From positions 1,709,001 to 1,773,000 of the forward strand of contig OX345642.1 in assembly GCA_947044365.1 (NCBI GenBank): a DNA stretch of 64,000 nucleotides, in the 5' to 3' direction. The notes under the pieces are model-generated. The model was not told the origin of the DNA. It did not search any database and saw only the letters and a list, made by a program, of their open reading frames with translations. The DNA is from Petrosia ficiformis. Its lineage: Eukaryota; Porifera; Demospongiae; Haplosclerida; Petrosiidae. Of this stretch, positions 20,742 to 33,700 are shown in pieces (position 1 is the stretch's first letter; each line of letters begins with the position of its first letter). A program made the translations under genes and the position numbers.

Positions 20742-23700
20742 TTATGCCATGTGTGTCATGAAATTGGCAGGATTGTTCTGAGAGATGGTCGTAGATAGGA
20801 AAGCGACAACAAATACGATTAAAACAAGAAGAAAAAGAAGAAGAATGAAATTGATGTAGGCTATTGTCTTATTCCAGTTTGCCATTTGTGCCTGGGAATA
20901 GAGAGAGGGAGGGAGAGAGGGAGGGAAATAGGGAGGGAGAGAGGGAGGGAGAGAAGGAAGGAGGGAGGGAGGTAGAGAGGGAGGGTGGGAGAGAGAGCAA
21001 TATATTATAAAACATCCTTAATACCATATTTATCCTAATTCTGTATTTTCTAATTACCAGTACATCCATGTTCATTGCTTGTTGATGTTTTGTGCCTGGA
21101 TATTTTACATTATTAGTAGGTGTGGTTTCATCAAGTTGTTCATCATCGGTAGCATCAGGTGAACCAGTAACAATCTCACCTGAAGGAAACAAACAATAGG
21201 ACAAGTTAGACACTTGAATGATAGTTTTATTAGTCCCTTTAGCCTTGTCCTATGGCTCTTTAGATGCATCATTTTTCAGAGAATAAAATATTTTAATTCA
21301 TTATTGAGCTTCACACAAATAATGAATATATAGCTAAACTATTATTCCTATTGCCATGAGCATGAAGTAACCATGACAACCAGGCCCAATGTTGCTGCAT
21401 ACCATGAATTATTTGTTCATGCACATAACATATATACATGATTATATTGTAACTCAATAGTGGAAGTTTCCTATGCTTTGTCGTGATAATAATGTCATTA
21501 CTGAATACAATTTCCATTTATGTTACAACCTCATACCAGTACTGTACCCCCATACCTGTACTTTACTCTTATACCTGCATTTTACCCCCATACCTGTACT
21601 TTACCCCCATACCTGTACTTTACTCTCATACCTGTACTTTACCCCCATACCTGTACTTTACCCTCATAGCTATACTTTACCCCCATACTTTATGTACTTT
21701 ACCCTAATACCTATACTTTACCCTCATACCCGTACTTTACCCTCATAATTAATGTACTTTACCCCCATACCTGTACTTTACCCTCATACCTGTACTTTTA
21801 TCAACTCGAGGTATACTCTGCTTTTGACTACTGCGTCTCTTAGTCAAACCTCCTTTTGTAAATTCTGTCTTGTCAATAGGGGGAAGAGATTTTATTTTAG
21901 ATTCAGTTGGGGTCGTCATATCGCTATCGGAATCAGATGAATGTAAATCAGATGAGAAAAGAGAATCTTGTTTACTGAGTTTTGAAGTGGATTGGGACTG
22001 AGACTGCTCCATTCCATCTCCATTTATTGTTAATACACAGTTTGGATCCATATCATAATTTATATCTTCAACTAGAAAATTGCTCTCTGAGCCATCCGAT
22101 GAGGTCCGATGTTTTCGTGATACCATTTGGAGATTTTCAAAACTTGGTGTTGAAGAAATACTTGGTATTGATAACAAACTCTGTGATTTAGGAACGTCAG
22201 CATCTTTGACTTCATTAAAAGGAAAAAACTTCATATCATGTACAGGAGACTTTATGTCTTTAGTCTCGTGCACAGAGTCACTCAACAATGAAGACATTTC
22301 TTTTGCTATGTCAGCTTCCATTTGAGCAGTTTCAGAAGCTTTGATTCCTAGCTTGGCACGACTAGCTGCAGCTGAACCACGGCTTTCAGCCAATATGGAT
22401 TTAGTTCTAGCCATGTCTGCAGCTTGTAGTGCCTGTGTGTGAGCATGTTTAACTTTTGATTCCAACTGGTGTTGCTTTAACGAAAGTTTCTTACGCTTCA
22501 GAGGTACTGTTAATCTGCCTTGTTCCCAGTAGCCTTCTTCCCTTTGACCATCAGAATATATTAATACACCATGCCCTGTTCTGGTATTAGAAGACCACTC
22601 ACCACAGTAAATATAAAACCCAGGAACTTTAAGGATACCATGACCTTGCCGTTTATCACTTAGCCATTGTCCTTCATATATCTGAGCATTAGGGTCTGAT
22701 GGAGATGGAGAGGAGACAGTTGAAATAGAGTGGAGACTTTTATTTGATAAGCTTTTAATATCACTATATGATGTTGTGTGATGTATATTTTTAATACCAG
22801 CACCTAATACAATCTCTGGTGACTTGGGTGACTTCATAGAACCAGTTCGTCTACTATCTGTAATATTTTGAGTTTTTTCATATATTGAGGAAGATCTTGT
22901 ACCATATCCACTGCGTAAACCTTTCTTGTACTGACCTTTGTATATACCTATAAGCGATAAGATAATAGAATGCACTTGTAATAGTGTTGTTTTAGTATGA
23001 CAATAATGACCACTTTTAATTATAGTTATAGTATGTTGATTTTATCAATTTTATTGTTTATTAACTAAAATAATATTAGGTTTACTAAAAGGGTTTTAGT
23101 TTTAGTTAACTAAAAGTGCTCATTATTGGCCAATTTTCATTATAGTTAGTTATAGTTATTACAGTAGACATGTAAGCAAGTCACTGAAATAGCAAACAAA
23201 ACATGTAGACAAAACTAAGGGTTTGTTATGACCTCAGAAACATATTCATAGCTTTAGTTTGGAAGGACCAAAAATCTTTTTACCTGCACCATTTTATATA
23301 ATTATCCTTCCTGTTACTTTTTGTGTATGTCACATTTCAATCAATTGCTTCATTATTGAGTTACAGTATTAACATTATGACAGTAAAATATACACTATAT
23401 TATATATAGTCATCAAATCCTAATTTTGAGGTCATCGTCAATGTGAACAGATATTGACTGCAGTATAAATAAGTATCAGTGGAGGTCATTCATTTATAGT
23501 ATATGTATAAAAATTAGGGCTGGGACAATTAATTAATTAATCAATTGATATTGAAAAGTCTTCTGATTATCGATTATAAGTCTGTGATATCGATTATGCT
23601 AATTATTCCAAAAGACATACTTTTCAAGCATGTGATGGCAAATAATGTACAATATAGATGTGATAGGAAGCATTTTTGATCATCAAATAGGAGGTGTTTC

Positions 23701-26700
23701 CTGTATTAATTGACGTAATTGGCCTAATTCCGCTGATTTTAATCGATTATCAATCGATTTGAAGTTAGTGATAATCGATTTCAGAATCTCAGCTGATTCC
23801 CAGCCCTAATAAAAATGAATGACCTTCATTGACATTTATTTATACTACCACAGTTATCACTATAGTCAATATACTACAAGCTTTAATGTTTAATGTGTTT
23901 ATATACTACAAGTTGAAATGTTTAAGTGTTTATATAAGCAAGTTAGCACATGTAGGATGGAAACAGTGTACATACACACAACACATTAGTGGATAATTCA
24001 TAGTGACAGACTCAAATTGGATTATCTATATTGTGTATAATTACCTTTCTGAGAAAAGAAAAGTTTGAGTTTTGGCTGGACAGAAAGTTATCCTTCTGAA
24101 TATAATATACCAATTTTAATAATATTGTAGCTCTGACAACTATTATTAATATTGATAATAATTATATCCCATAATTCAATAATAAACACTTTTAAATATT
24201 ATTTCAATGTGATGCTCTGATAATAATTAGCTCTCACTACAGCTACTGTATGATGTTTTTTTTGTGTCTTGTTTGTTTTGGGTAAGCAGTTCTATTTATC
24301 AGCTACAAACTTATAAAATTATAAAATTATAAAATTATATAGTATACACACTCCAAGACATACAAGTACATGTAAAGTACGTTGTGTCTAGACCATACAT
24401 TGTGTATATATGATCTAAAAATTAATAAAGAGAAGAAAATAATTAAAAATATTTATACATCTTAATGAATAAAATTCTACCACCTACATAATTCTTATAA
24501 GAATGTTATAGTATTTATTGATAGTGAATATAATTCTAAGAATATTAGTATTTCCATTGCATATTTAATTAAGCAGAATTGCTTGGGATTCTTAGTCTCA
24601 CACGTGAATAAATAAATAAGTGATCTAAAAGCCCTCATAAACATGATGCTTACACGATGCTGCTTATAACTTATGGCTACATTCTAGCATGATGTATGCA
24701 AATGGTACACTTCTAGTGTAGAATATGAGCTGATGTTTGATGCACATATGCAGAAAAATAGATGCGAATCAGTGTTTTTGATAAGCTTATATGGTGCACC
24801 ATTGGGCCAAAGAGCTGGCACTGCACAGTTCTCTCTTTGGGCCTGTGGTGCAGTTAATTATGATTATATTGTCACTAACAGCATTAACTCTTAGTTAATT
24901 GGCTTAAGATGTATTCCCAATGGCACACACACTAACCATTATTGAGCCAATTTGGCTCATGCTTCAAAACTTAAAAACTCTGATGCGAATATATAGAAAA
25001 GTAGATGCACATATCATCAAATTTTATAGCTACACACGAATAGCATGTATACTACAGCTACACATGTGTATATTTTCATAACAGAGTGCTTTTGGAAGAG
25101 CAAAAATTTGTCCTACATGTTATTGGTACTGTACAGTAGACTTAATGTACATTTTTGTATTTCAACACACTGGTACTAATGGTTATACCCTGTGACTGAC
25201 TACACTTGTGATTATGGAATTAAAAGTTTCCATTTAAAATGCTCACTACTTGGCCATTTTGTACTCATAACTGACAAAATTTGGTACCCAGGAGGAGCAG
25301 TAATCGCGAATCAAATTCAGTTAGTTTCCTTCCAAATAATGAGTTACTATAACGGTGAAGTGGTTTAATGTTTGGCTACTCATTTCAGTTCACAAATAGT
25401 ACTGGAACACACAAAATACTTGTAAAACTGTAAACAAACACTGCAAACACAAAATCATTCATTGTTTATTATTTATCATAATATGAAGCGAATAAATTAA
25501 ATATGTCCCACACACAGGATAAGTATTAAAGGTGGGGGAGTGCATCAATGGTAAATGACGTTTGGTAAACAATGTTCAATCAGTGTTGTAAAACAGTGCA
25601 TTTTAGTATAAACTTTAAAAGTAAAGGGTGGGAGGAGTGTCACAATATTGTGATAAACACCGAGTAGAGAAAATCAACCGACCTTTGTCAGCATATACTT
25701 CAATGCCCACGCCATCTTGTAATCCATCTTCCCATGTACCCTGATAGAGGGCACCATTAGAGAGTTTTAGAACTCCATATGGACCCCTAGTGTTCTCTTG
25801 AAAATCTCCACAATATTCAGTACCATCTGGACGTACCTGAATAAAGGAATGGTACTCTTAAGTATAGCCTTTGAAACCATACTTCCTCCCATCTCTTCCT
25901 TGAGAAGTTCAAAAACATGGACACACACTCAGACACATGAACACACGCTCAGACACATGGACACACACTCAGACACATGGACACACGCTCAGACATATGG
26001 ACACACACTTAGACACATAAACACAGATGTGTAATCACAGACACATACACAATTACACACATAACTTTTATGTACAGACAGATTCACTATATACACAGAC
26101 ATAAGGTGTTTGCAATGTGATTAGCTCAGTTATTAGTTGTACTCTTTGGAATGAATTATTAATTTTGTTTTAAAGTGGTTTGTAGTTTATTTTATAAAGT
26201 GTGAAGCCTAAGGAAAGGCATTTCCTTTTACTAAATGAGGTCAACTGTATAATAAATGAATTTCAACTGCATAGCATTTGGAGAGTTACATGTATATTAA
26301 CTACGATATGACTGATGTTATTCTAATTAAAGAGCGAGCACTGTGTGATAATTATATAGATACTTCCAGACTTGGATACGGTGTGTATGTAACTGGTTCA
26401 TGGGTAGAATGAATTGGTTTTTTGGAGAATATCAAAATGATTCGTAGTTGAATTGTAATTCAAATGAATATTGCCAATAATAGTGAATTTATTTGATTTT
26501 TAATTTTAGTTTTTTTGTATTTTTTAAATAGTTTTTTAGTGAACCTAAAGGTTGTTATTTCATAGGAATCACAAAATATTGTAGTCTCATGGTATTAGGT
26601 GTATGGATGTATTTGTTCTCAAATTATTGTATTCTACAGTTCGTGTACGTCTATTTTGAATGGATAATATCCCAATATGACAACCTAATTATGGCTGTTT

Positions 26701-27491
26701 ATTTGTAGCTATAATGCCATTATACTAATACAAACCACAGAATACAAGTGGTCATACTTGAGTACAACCTGATATCATCCTAACAATGTCTATACACCTA
26801 CGTACTATAAATATCATGATTCCAAAATTGAACAATGGCTGAATTGCAATCAATACTATATATCAGTTGTCTGCAGTTATTTCCTTGTCAGTGACTGAAT
26901 CATTCTCAAGTTGTTTCCCAAATCACACTTGTGGCGAGGGTTCTACACTGCAAGTAGATTCATTGTATATTGCGATTTATATAAGTATTATACTATTTTG
27001 AATGGGTAATGATTATAGCTCCTTATATGACAATCCAATCATGGTTGCTTCTTTGTAGCTATAATGCTAATACAAACCACAGAATACAAGTAGTCATACT
27101 TGAGTACAACCTAACATGATTCTAACAATGTCTATACACCTACTTATACCATACGATACTGTAAATACAACATCACTTTACGATTCCAAAATTGAGCACT
27201 AGCTGAATTGCAACCAATACACTGTATATCTAAGTTCACATCAAAGCATACCTCTTTCCCTACACCATGTCGCATCCCATCTCTCCATGTTCCCTTGTAT
27301 TGCTGTCCATTGGACCATGTAAATACTCCACTAGACTGAATGCCATTCTCCCATCTACCCTCAAACACACCACTGTCTGATGGTCCAACACACACACCAT
27401 GGCCATTGGCTCCATCTCCATTCCATTCGCCAATGTAACGTCCACCGTCTGTAAAATCAAAGACTCCTTTATCTGGATCTTTTGCAGCCAT
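20742..27491 (-). CDS. JPH: Junctophilin
   Basis: Five exons, 27491-27252, 25836-25683, 22947-21790, 21179-21058 and 20891-20742, with GT/AG borders and matching phases, give 607 residues. Six N-terminal MORN repeats are visible (YIGEWNGDGANGHG, FEGRWENGIQSSG, YKGTWRDGMRHGVG, YCGDFQENTRGPYG, YQGTWEDGLQDGVG, YKGQYKKGLRSGYG). A Ser-rich joining region and two more MORN repeats follow (YEGQWLSDKRQGHG, YCGEWSSNTRTGHG), then an Ala-rich helix (KHAHTQALQAADMARTKSIL), a divergent Ser/Thr-rich region and a C-terminal membrane anchor (about 568-591). The 6+2 layout with helix and anchor is exactly that of junctophilins, which hold the endoplasmic reticulum close to the plasma membrane: MORN repeats touch the plasma membrane, the anchor sits in the ER. 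The gene follows eIF2S2 on the same strand, 243 bp away. The exon 2 donor (G/GTCGGT) is weak. Confidence 0.92.
20895..20997 (-). repeat. Pyrimidine-rich minisatellite before junctophilin exon 5 (copy B)
   Basis: About 100 bases of CCCTCCCTCTCTCC-type units on the minus strand end in the acceptor TCTATTCCCAG at 20892. One unit differs from copy A (CTACCTCCC). Confidence 0.85.
21539..21802 (-). repeat. 19-bp minisatellite on junctophilin exon 3 donor (copy B)
   Basis: About 14 units of GTACAGGTATGGGGGTAAA on the minus strand, beginning with the real donor (exon end at 21790, AAAAGTACAG/GTATGAGGG). Units alternate between GGGGG and GAGGG/GAGAG centres. Unit order differs slightly from copy A, so the array is still changing. 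Confidence 0.9.
22983..23168 (+). mobile_element. Rep-1 MITE in junctophilin intron 2 (right end divergent)
   Basis: Starts AGTGTTGTTTTAGT, carries the family core, and passes the point where copy A is cut (23160) for a few more bases (TATTACAGTAGAC) before losing similarity to full-length members. Confidence 0.75.
23215..23452 (+). repeat. Rep-2 dispersed element
   Basis: TTATGACCTCAGAAACATAT at the left, TTTAGTTTGGAAGGACC and TTGAGTTACAGTATTAAC inside, GAGGTCATCGTCAATGTGAA at the right: the family layout. Confidence 0.8.
23515..23808. mobile_element. hAT-type MITE with 8-bp target duplication
   Basis: Begins TAGGGCTGGGA and ends TCCCAGCCCTA, perfect inverted termini, flanked on both sides by ATAAAAAT (23507-23514 and 23809-23816). 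Internal sequence is non-coding with many ATCGATTAT palindromes. An 8-bp duplication and these ends fit hAT transposons. Confidence 0.9.
24770..24990 (+). repeat. Rep-3 dispersed element
   Basis: GTTTTTGATAAGCTTATATG, GCACTGCACAGTTCTCTCT, GATTATATTGTCACTAACAG and TTGAGCCAATTTGGCTCATG reappear, reverse-complemented and diverged, at 56690-56870. Two copies in this window; class unknown. Confidence 0.65.
25520..25655 (+). repeat. Rep-4 dispersed element
   Basis: GTATTAAAGGTGGGGGAGTG, CATCAATGGTAAATGACG and the AATGTTCA ... GTGTTGTAAAACAGTGC hairpin match 35285-35400 in the same orientation with substitutions. Confidence 0.65.
25837..27251. other. Junctophilin intron 1
   Basis: Contains a short CACACTCAGACACATGG minisatellite (about 25915-26015) and a direct duplication of ~190 bp: 26690-26870 and 27045-27225 share TACAAACCACAGAATACAAG, CATACTTGAGTACAACCT and ACAATGTCTATACACCTAC. 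The nearer copy ends about 20 bp from the exon 1 donor. No gene seen. Confidence 0.7.
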
Positions 27492-27734
27492 CTTTCACAA
27501 ATGCATGACTTCGATGCTGCAATGCTGTTATTATTATTATTGATTAATTAACCACACCCACATTGCATAATTAATTAAGCTAATTATAATAATTGTTGCT
27601 AAACATTATACATTATACAGAAAGAAAAGAAAACAGGTGAAAATGAAAAGATTTTAACAGACATTATTTATAATAGTATTATTAATGCATTATTAATTTT
27701 TTAAAATTAGTAATTATTTTTATAATTATTATCA
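27492..27734 (-). promoter_or_regulatory. Compact intergenic region, eIF2S2 3' end to junctophilin start
   Basis: Only 243 bp separate the eIF2S2 stop codon from the junctophilin ATG on the same strand, so it must hold the eIF2S2 3' end and any junctophilin core promoter. It is very AT-rich (ATTATTATTATTGATTAATT); no defined element recognised. Confidence 0.45.
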
Positions 27735-30700
27735 TTAAACTTGTTTTGATCTCATTTGTTTTCTGTTTGTCACAGCTTGGAAACCAGATTTCACACTCTG
27801 TACAGAACATTTACTTCCGCACGTTTCACATTGAAGGAAGAACAGACGATTCTCTCTTTGTAATATGGTTGCTGGGGATCTACATGTGTGACATGTTACA
27901 TACTCCTCTGAAGAAAGAGAGAGGGGGTGGGGTGGGAAGGGAAAGAGAGGAAGTAGGAAAATTAAGGCAGGAAGACAGAGAGGAAAGAGAGAATGATAAT
28001 AATGTACTATATAAATAGACTAATGCTAAGAATGCTCGGAGTCAAGGAAGTGTAAGGTGGGAGAGTAAACTAATCATTTTGTCCATCTGAGTATGTGTCT
28101 GTCTATCTTCAAAGTGTATACTAAACAAAATAAGTAGCAGACCACCATCTAATAAGGATAGGTCTAGACACAACATAAAGATACATACAAATCCTAACAA
28201 AAAGACCAGCCAAAAGGGCTTCAATAGATACCTTAAGAACAGGCCTACAAGTCAAAGTACACATTTAATTAACCAAAAACCAATTTACACAATTAATGGA
28301 ATGCTGGTGATTAGAAGAAGCTACTAAAATTACACAAGGCTTTTTCTAAAACCTTTTTTAAAGTTTGAGGTAGTGGTTGCTGTAACATATACAGCAAGGA
28401 TAATTACAAGTGACAATTTTAACCCTTCTCTTACTGATACAAGATAATCTAACCCTTCTCTTACTAATACAAGATAACTTTAACCTTCTCTTACTGATAC
28501 AAGATAATTTTAACCCTTCTCTTGCTGATTTAACCCTTCTCTTACTGATATATCTCTTTAGTACTGATTCTATCTGTTTCTGTTGAAATCTTCCTTTAAT
28601 TATGAGGTGATTATTACCATCAATAGATCCACTTGTACCTAATTCAGCTAACAGAAATGCAAACACATGTTTAGGTTGCCTGTGAAGTCTGAAAAAAAAA
28701 AAAAGAGAAAGTAAATGTAATCATAGCTTAAATTGCAATGTAGTAAGAAGGCTTAAGTGTTGGAAAGATGACAGGAGGAAGGGGGCATGAAGTTAATATC
28801 TGTACCGGTTTTGCCAATATTTGGCACATGCCCCCTGTGTCCCCCTGGTTCCTATGTCTATGTAAGGGAAAGTAATCATAAGATATCTATTTTATTGAAA
28901 TATAATCCCACACACTTGGATGCACGGCCCTTGCATTAGGGAATATAATAGACCATGTGTGCATTCTATAACTATAGCATAAAAATTATTTTGACGAGAC
29001 AAGGTTTGTGTAATTATCCACGCATTTCAAACTCACAGTTTACAGATGTCAGTGAAGTTAGCAAAGGTTGTTCTTCTGGCTCCAACACGCATAACTTGAG
29101 GAGGTTTCATAACTAATTTGGTTTTACGATCAACCATTGCAGGGTTCTTCTGCTTCATGATATTAAATACTCTATCTAAAAGCTATATAAAGATCAGAGG
29201 AAAAGAGATTCTTCGTATTTAAAATACTTATTTATATAATTATATAGTGTCTCATAAAGATGGAGGAGGGGAGGTGACGTCAGAGTTCTGTTATGGAGAA
29301 ACAATAACACAATCACACAACAACCAAAAGGTCATGGGTATGTTCTTCCCCCAGATAAATGAGATTTATTTTAGCAATCAAAACCATCTTTGTTTCAAAA
29401 ACTGAGGAGAGTGCCCCTGGATTCGATTCCTAGAGACTAACAGCATTTTTCACTTTCCTCTTTCACACTTATTAATCAAATCTAATCATTTAATTATTCT
29501 AAATGCAAGTATACACTACTCCCCACAATCACTAGTTACATCATCACATTTCACACTACAAACAGGTATCAAAATTTAGATTCACCTCTTCGTATGTATA
29601 ATCTCTATCAGTATCAGCCCATGGTGATGTTTCCATTGCTTCAATGTCCTCAACATCCCATTCCTCTTCTTCTTCAACTGCTAAAATTTCTTCAAATCCT
29701 TCAAAAACAATATTCTACAGACAAATACAAACGTCACAATATAATATGTACAATTGTACATGACAGTGATGATACCTACATGTACATGTATATGTACATC
29801 TGACATTGATGACACTTATATGTACATTGTATATGTACATCTGACATTGATGACACTTATATGTACATGTACATCTGACATTGATGACACTTATATGTAC
29901 ATTGTATATGTACATCTGACATTGATGACACTTATATGTACATGTACATCTGACATTGATGACACTTATATGTACATGTATATGTACATCAGACAATGAT
30001 GACACGCATACATGTACATGATAATGATGATACCTATATATACATGTACATGACAATGATAACACCTATATGTACATGTACATATGACAATGATGACACC
30101 TATATGTACATGTACATGTACATATGACAACGTGTACATGATAATGATGATACCTATATGTACAAGACAATGACGATACCTACTGTACATGTACGTAACA
30201 TGATAACAATGACACAGTAATTTATTACACTTCTATAAAGCTCTACAGATCATTCTATCTTATACAGATCATTCTATATAGATCATTCTATCTTATACAG
30301 ATCATTCTATATAGATCATTCTATCTTATACAGATCATTCTATATAGATCATTCTATCTTATCATTATTCAAAAAGATAAGTGAGCTACAAATATAATAC
30401 AAATGGAGTCTACAAAAGATAGTGCTTTTATGAACACCAACTGTACTTATCCCTCGCTAACTTAAAAACACACACACACACACACACACAGGTTTTCTTT
30501 TTTTCTTCTTTAGTGGTAAATCATAATCTATCGCTGGTATTTGAGGAGCTTCTTCTATAAGTTCTAGAGGATTGACTGGAATCATCTGGGGAGGTTCCAG
30601 GGACTGTCCCTGTTGAATTATATTCTGAGGTGGAACTAGGTCCAACAGCCCCTCGTCCTATATACAAGAATTATGTTTGTTAAAATACATAATCAATTGA

Positions 30701-33700
30701 ATCCTTACATACCCCGATCTTCGGTGTTTTCTTCTTTTTCTTTTTCTTTCCAGTTAAATTCAGTCCAAATTCTTTGGATACATGTATATGACAGTATATC
30801 ACATGATTATCACATGAATATCACATGTACACATAATTATAATCACGTTATAAGATGTAGATCACAACAAATCACATGTACATGTATATAACTAATTAAA
30901 AATATTTCACAACATGTACATGTACATCACATCATAAATACATGTAAATGTACATGTATATAACTAATTAAAAATATTTCACAACATGTACATGTACATC
31001 ACATCATAAATACATGTACATGTAAATGTACATGTATATAACTAATTAATAATATTTCACAACATGTACATTATTAGTGTTGTATTAGTTAACAAAAATT
31101 AAAACTAAAACCCTTTTTTAATTAGCCCATCTTAATTTTTGTTAGCTAACTAAATCTTGTGTTAGTGATTGAGGAAAACTAACCAAACTAACTAAAAGAT
31201 TTATAAAGTTTGGATCACCAGATATTGTAATTATCTCACTGAACAATTGCTGGTTGAAATAACTAATGTATTGGTTAGTACAGTTGCAAGGATTTAATAA
31301 TTAGTTGGTTGTTCAGGGTACATACATCTAATGCCATAGCTACCTTGTACTAATTATAATCAATTAGTATAATTTTAAGGTGCTGTCTACTCATATTTCA
31401 TGCCAAGAATTTAGTGTACGTTTACTATGAAAGTACATGTAATTATATCTGGCCATCTAAAGATTTGGAAAAATGCAAATACATAACTAGTGTACCCTTT
31501 ACTACTTGGTACTAATTATGCCATAGTAACATCATGTATCAACATCCTCTATCACAATTGACAAACTAAATTCCTATTGCTTGTAAACTGTACTAATCAA
31601 TGAAATGGTTATTTTCACAATTTAATTTTTGCATTGCTTTTATCACATTCCCTTGTACAAAAGATTGTTTTATCTTGTGCTGGCTATTGCTAGATGAAAT
31701 CGGCACAGGGGAGAAACTTTGGAAAATGAAGTGCTAATTAAAAGAAACAAACAATATCTTAAACTAATGAGTGGTTAAATGTAGTGGTTAATTTTGTTAA
31801 GTACGTATATATACGTATATATAAGATCACCATTGAAACTAACTATAACTAAAACTATTATTCTAGAACTAAAGTTTTAGATAACTAACTAAAAAATTAT
31901 GGGTAAAAGTACATGTATACATACATCATATCACAACTCACATGTACATGATATGTAATGTACATGATATGTAATGTATATGCATATGTATAATGTATAC
32001 ATGTAGGGTTGGAAAAAGGTTTGAATATTCATTCATTTGGTGTGTCTTCAAAGATAAATCTTTCTTATTGAAACTTCACTGCCAGCCCACTTTATGTTTG
32101 CACATACACATTTTAATATTGTGGGAGTGTTTCAGAAATATTGAGTGTGTGTCGCTTGCTGCTTATGTCTCATTTCAAAGTCTAACGATGAGAAATCCAA
32201 GTAGAAACAGCAACAGGAACAAGACTAGTACATTATAATTCAGTTTTGGAGGCTTTCTACATGTATATCCAATCAAGGTGAGAGCAACATTGATAAAAAC
32301 ATGAAAACCTTTGAATGTTGTTTTCCAACCTTTGTCCCAGCCCTAGTATAATGCATATGTACATGTGTATCACATGTACATGTGTATATCACATGTATAT
32401 CCCATGTACATAATACTTATATCACATACATGTAGGTAACTATCTTACCGTCATCCAAACTGGGTTCTAATCCTCCTGTAGTTTGCGGAATGTCCTAAGT
32501 GGATGATACACAAATGAGCTAGTGTGTTTACACTAACTGTTGTTTTATCATTCTCTAAAGATTCATACAAGGGCATATAATTGTTATAAGAATAGTTGTT
32601 AATTTCTAGCATCTCCATATTGAGTTAAGGCAGTCAACACAATTCCGTCACTCATGCATATTATGTATACTATAGTCTGTTCACATTCACAATGACCTCA
32701 AAATTTGGATACGATGACTTTATATGTACTATAGTGTATAGTTTAATGTCATAAGATTAATATATGATTATACTGTAACTCAATAATGAAGCAATGGATT
32801 GAAATTTGATAAACAGGAAGGACAGGAAGGACAGGAAGGACAGGAAGGACAATTATATGAAAACGATGCAGGTAAAAATATTGTTGGTCATTCCAAACTA
32901 AAGTTATGAATATTTTTGTGAGGTCATGGTGAACGTGAATGATTTTAATTATATAATCTTAACTAAACATAATATATAAGATTAAAAGTACAGTTGACTA
33001 TCACTTTATTAAAACATAGCTCCCATCATAGTATGTAAGCTTAATAAAGTCTGGTACTGTAGTTAATTATGTAGAAAATATGTTTCATGTAAGTGCATTA
33101 ACCCTTTTTTAACGAATGATGCGAAAACAAGTCATGGGTTAAATTATTAAAATGGCGGAAGACGCGAAAGCGCATCCTGAGAGGACAACTTGCTCCACAA
33201 ATGTTGCAGAAGAAACTAACAAGCATACACTACGAAGAAAACATTTAGTTAGTTTAAATTAGGGAAAACGTCAAATTCCAGGCCAAACAAAACTGATAAA
33301 GACGCTAAGTATGGGCGTCGCCGCTGACTACTGCAGTTTCAAACACTCGTCTTGCTGGTTTCCTGCTGCTAACGAAGCATGTTTTTGGTATCAATGGCTT
33401 TCTTAGAAGGTCTTCTGTATAACTAAGTGAGTTAAAAGTCATGGTTGCTTAAAATTCGGGCGTTATACAGACTAGACAAAAAGTGGGCATTACCTGTCGA
33501 CTACTATACTTACAAACGTTTGCTTCTTCCTCTTCCTGCTGATAGCGAAGTGTAAATTTTACATCAATGGGTTTTTTAAAGACTCTTCTTTCCACAAAGT
33601 AAGTTAGAATGTTGAGTCTTATAAAATATGATAGTTATAGTGTTGAAAAGCTATATAAATATTAAATGCTCCGCCCACACAAAATTTCTTAATTAAATTG

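Larger units (their letters stand above)
16424..23160. repeat. Tandem segmental duplication, downstream copy
   Basis: Counterpart of 1-6945. It contains the intact ankyrin 3' end, RECQL4 fragment, decayed Death/ankyrin piece and junctophilin exons 5-3, and then continues without interruption into junctophilin introns 2 and 1, so this is the ancestral context of the right-hand boundary. Confidence 0.9.
23169..25682. other. Junctophilin intron 2, repeat-filled
   Basis: Intron 2 spans 25682-22948. Besides the Rep-1 piece it contains a Rep-2 element (23215-23452), a hAT-type MITE (23515-23808), a Rep-3 element (24770-24990) and a Rep-4 element (25520-25655). The rest is AT-rich with no recognised signal. 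Confidence 0.6.
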
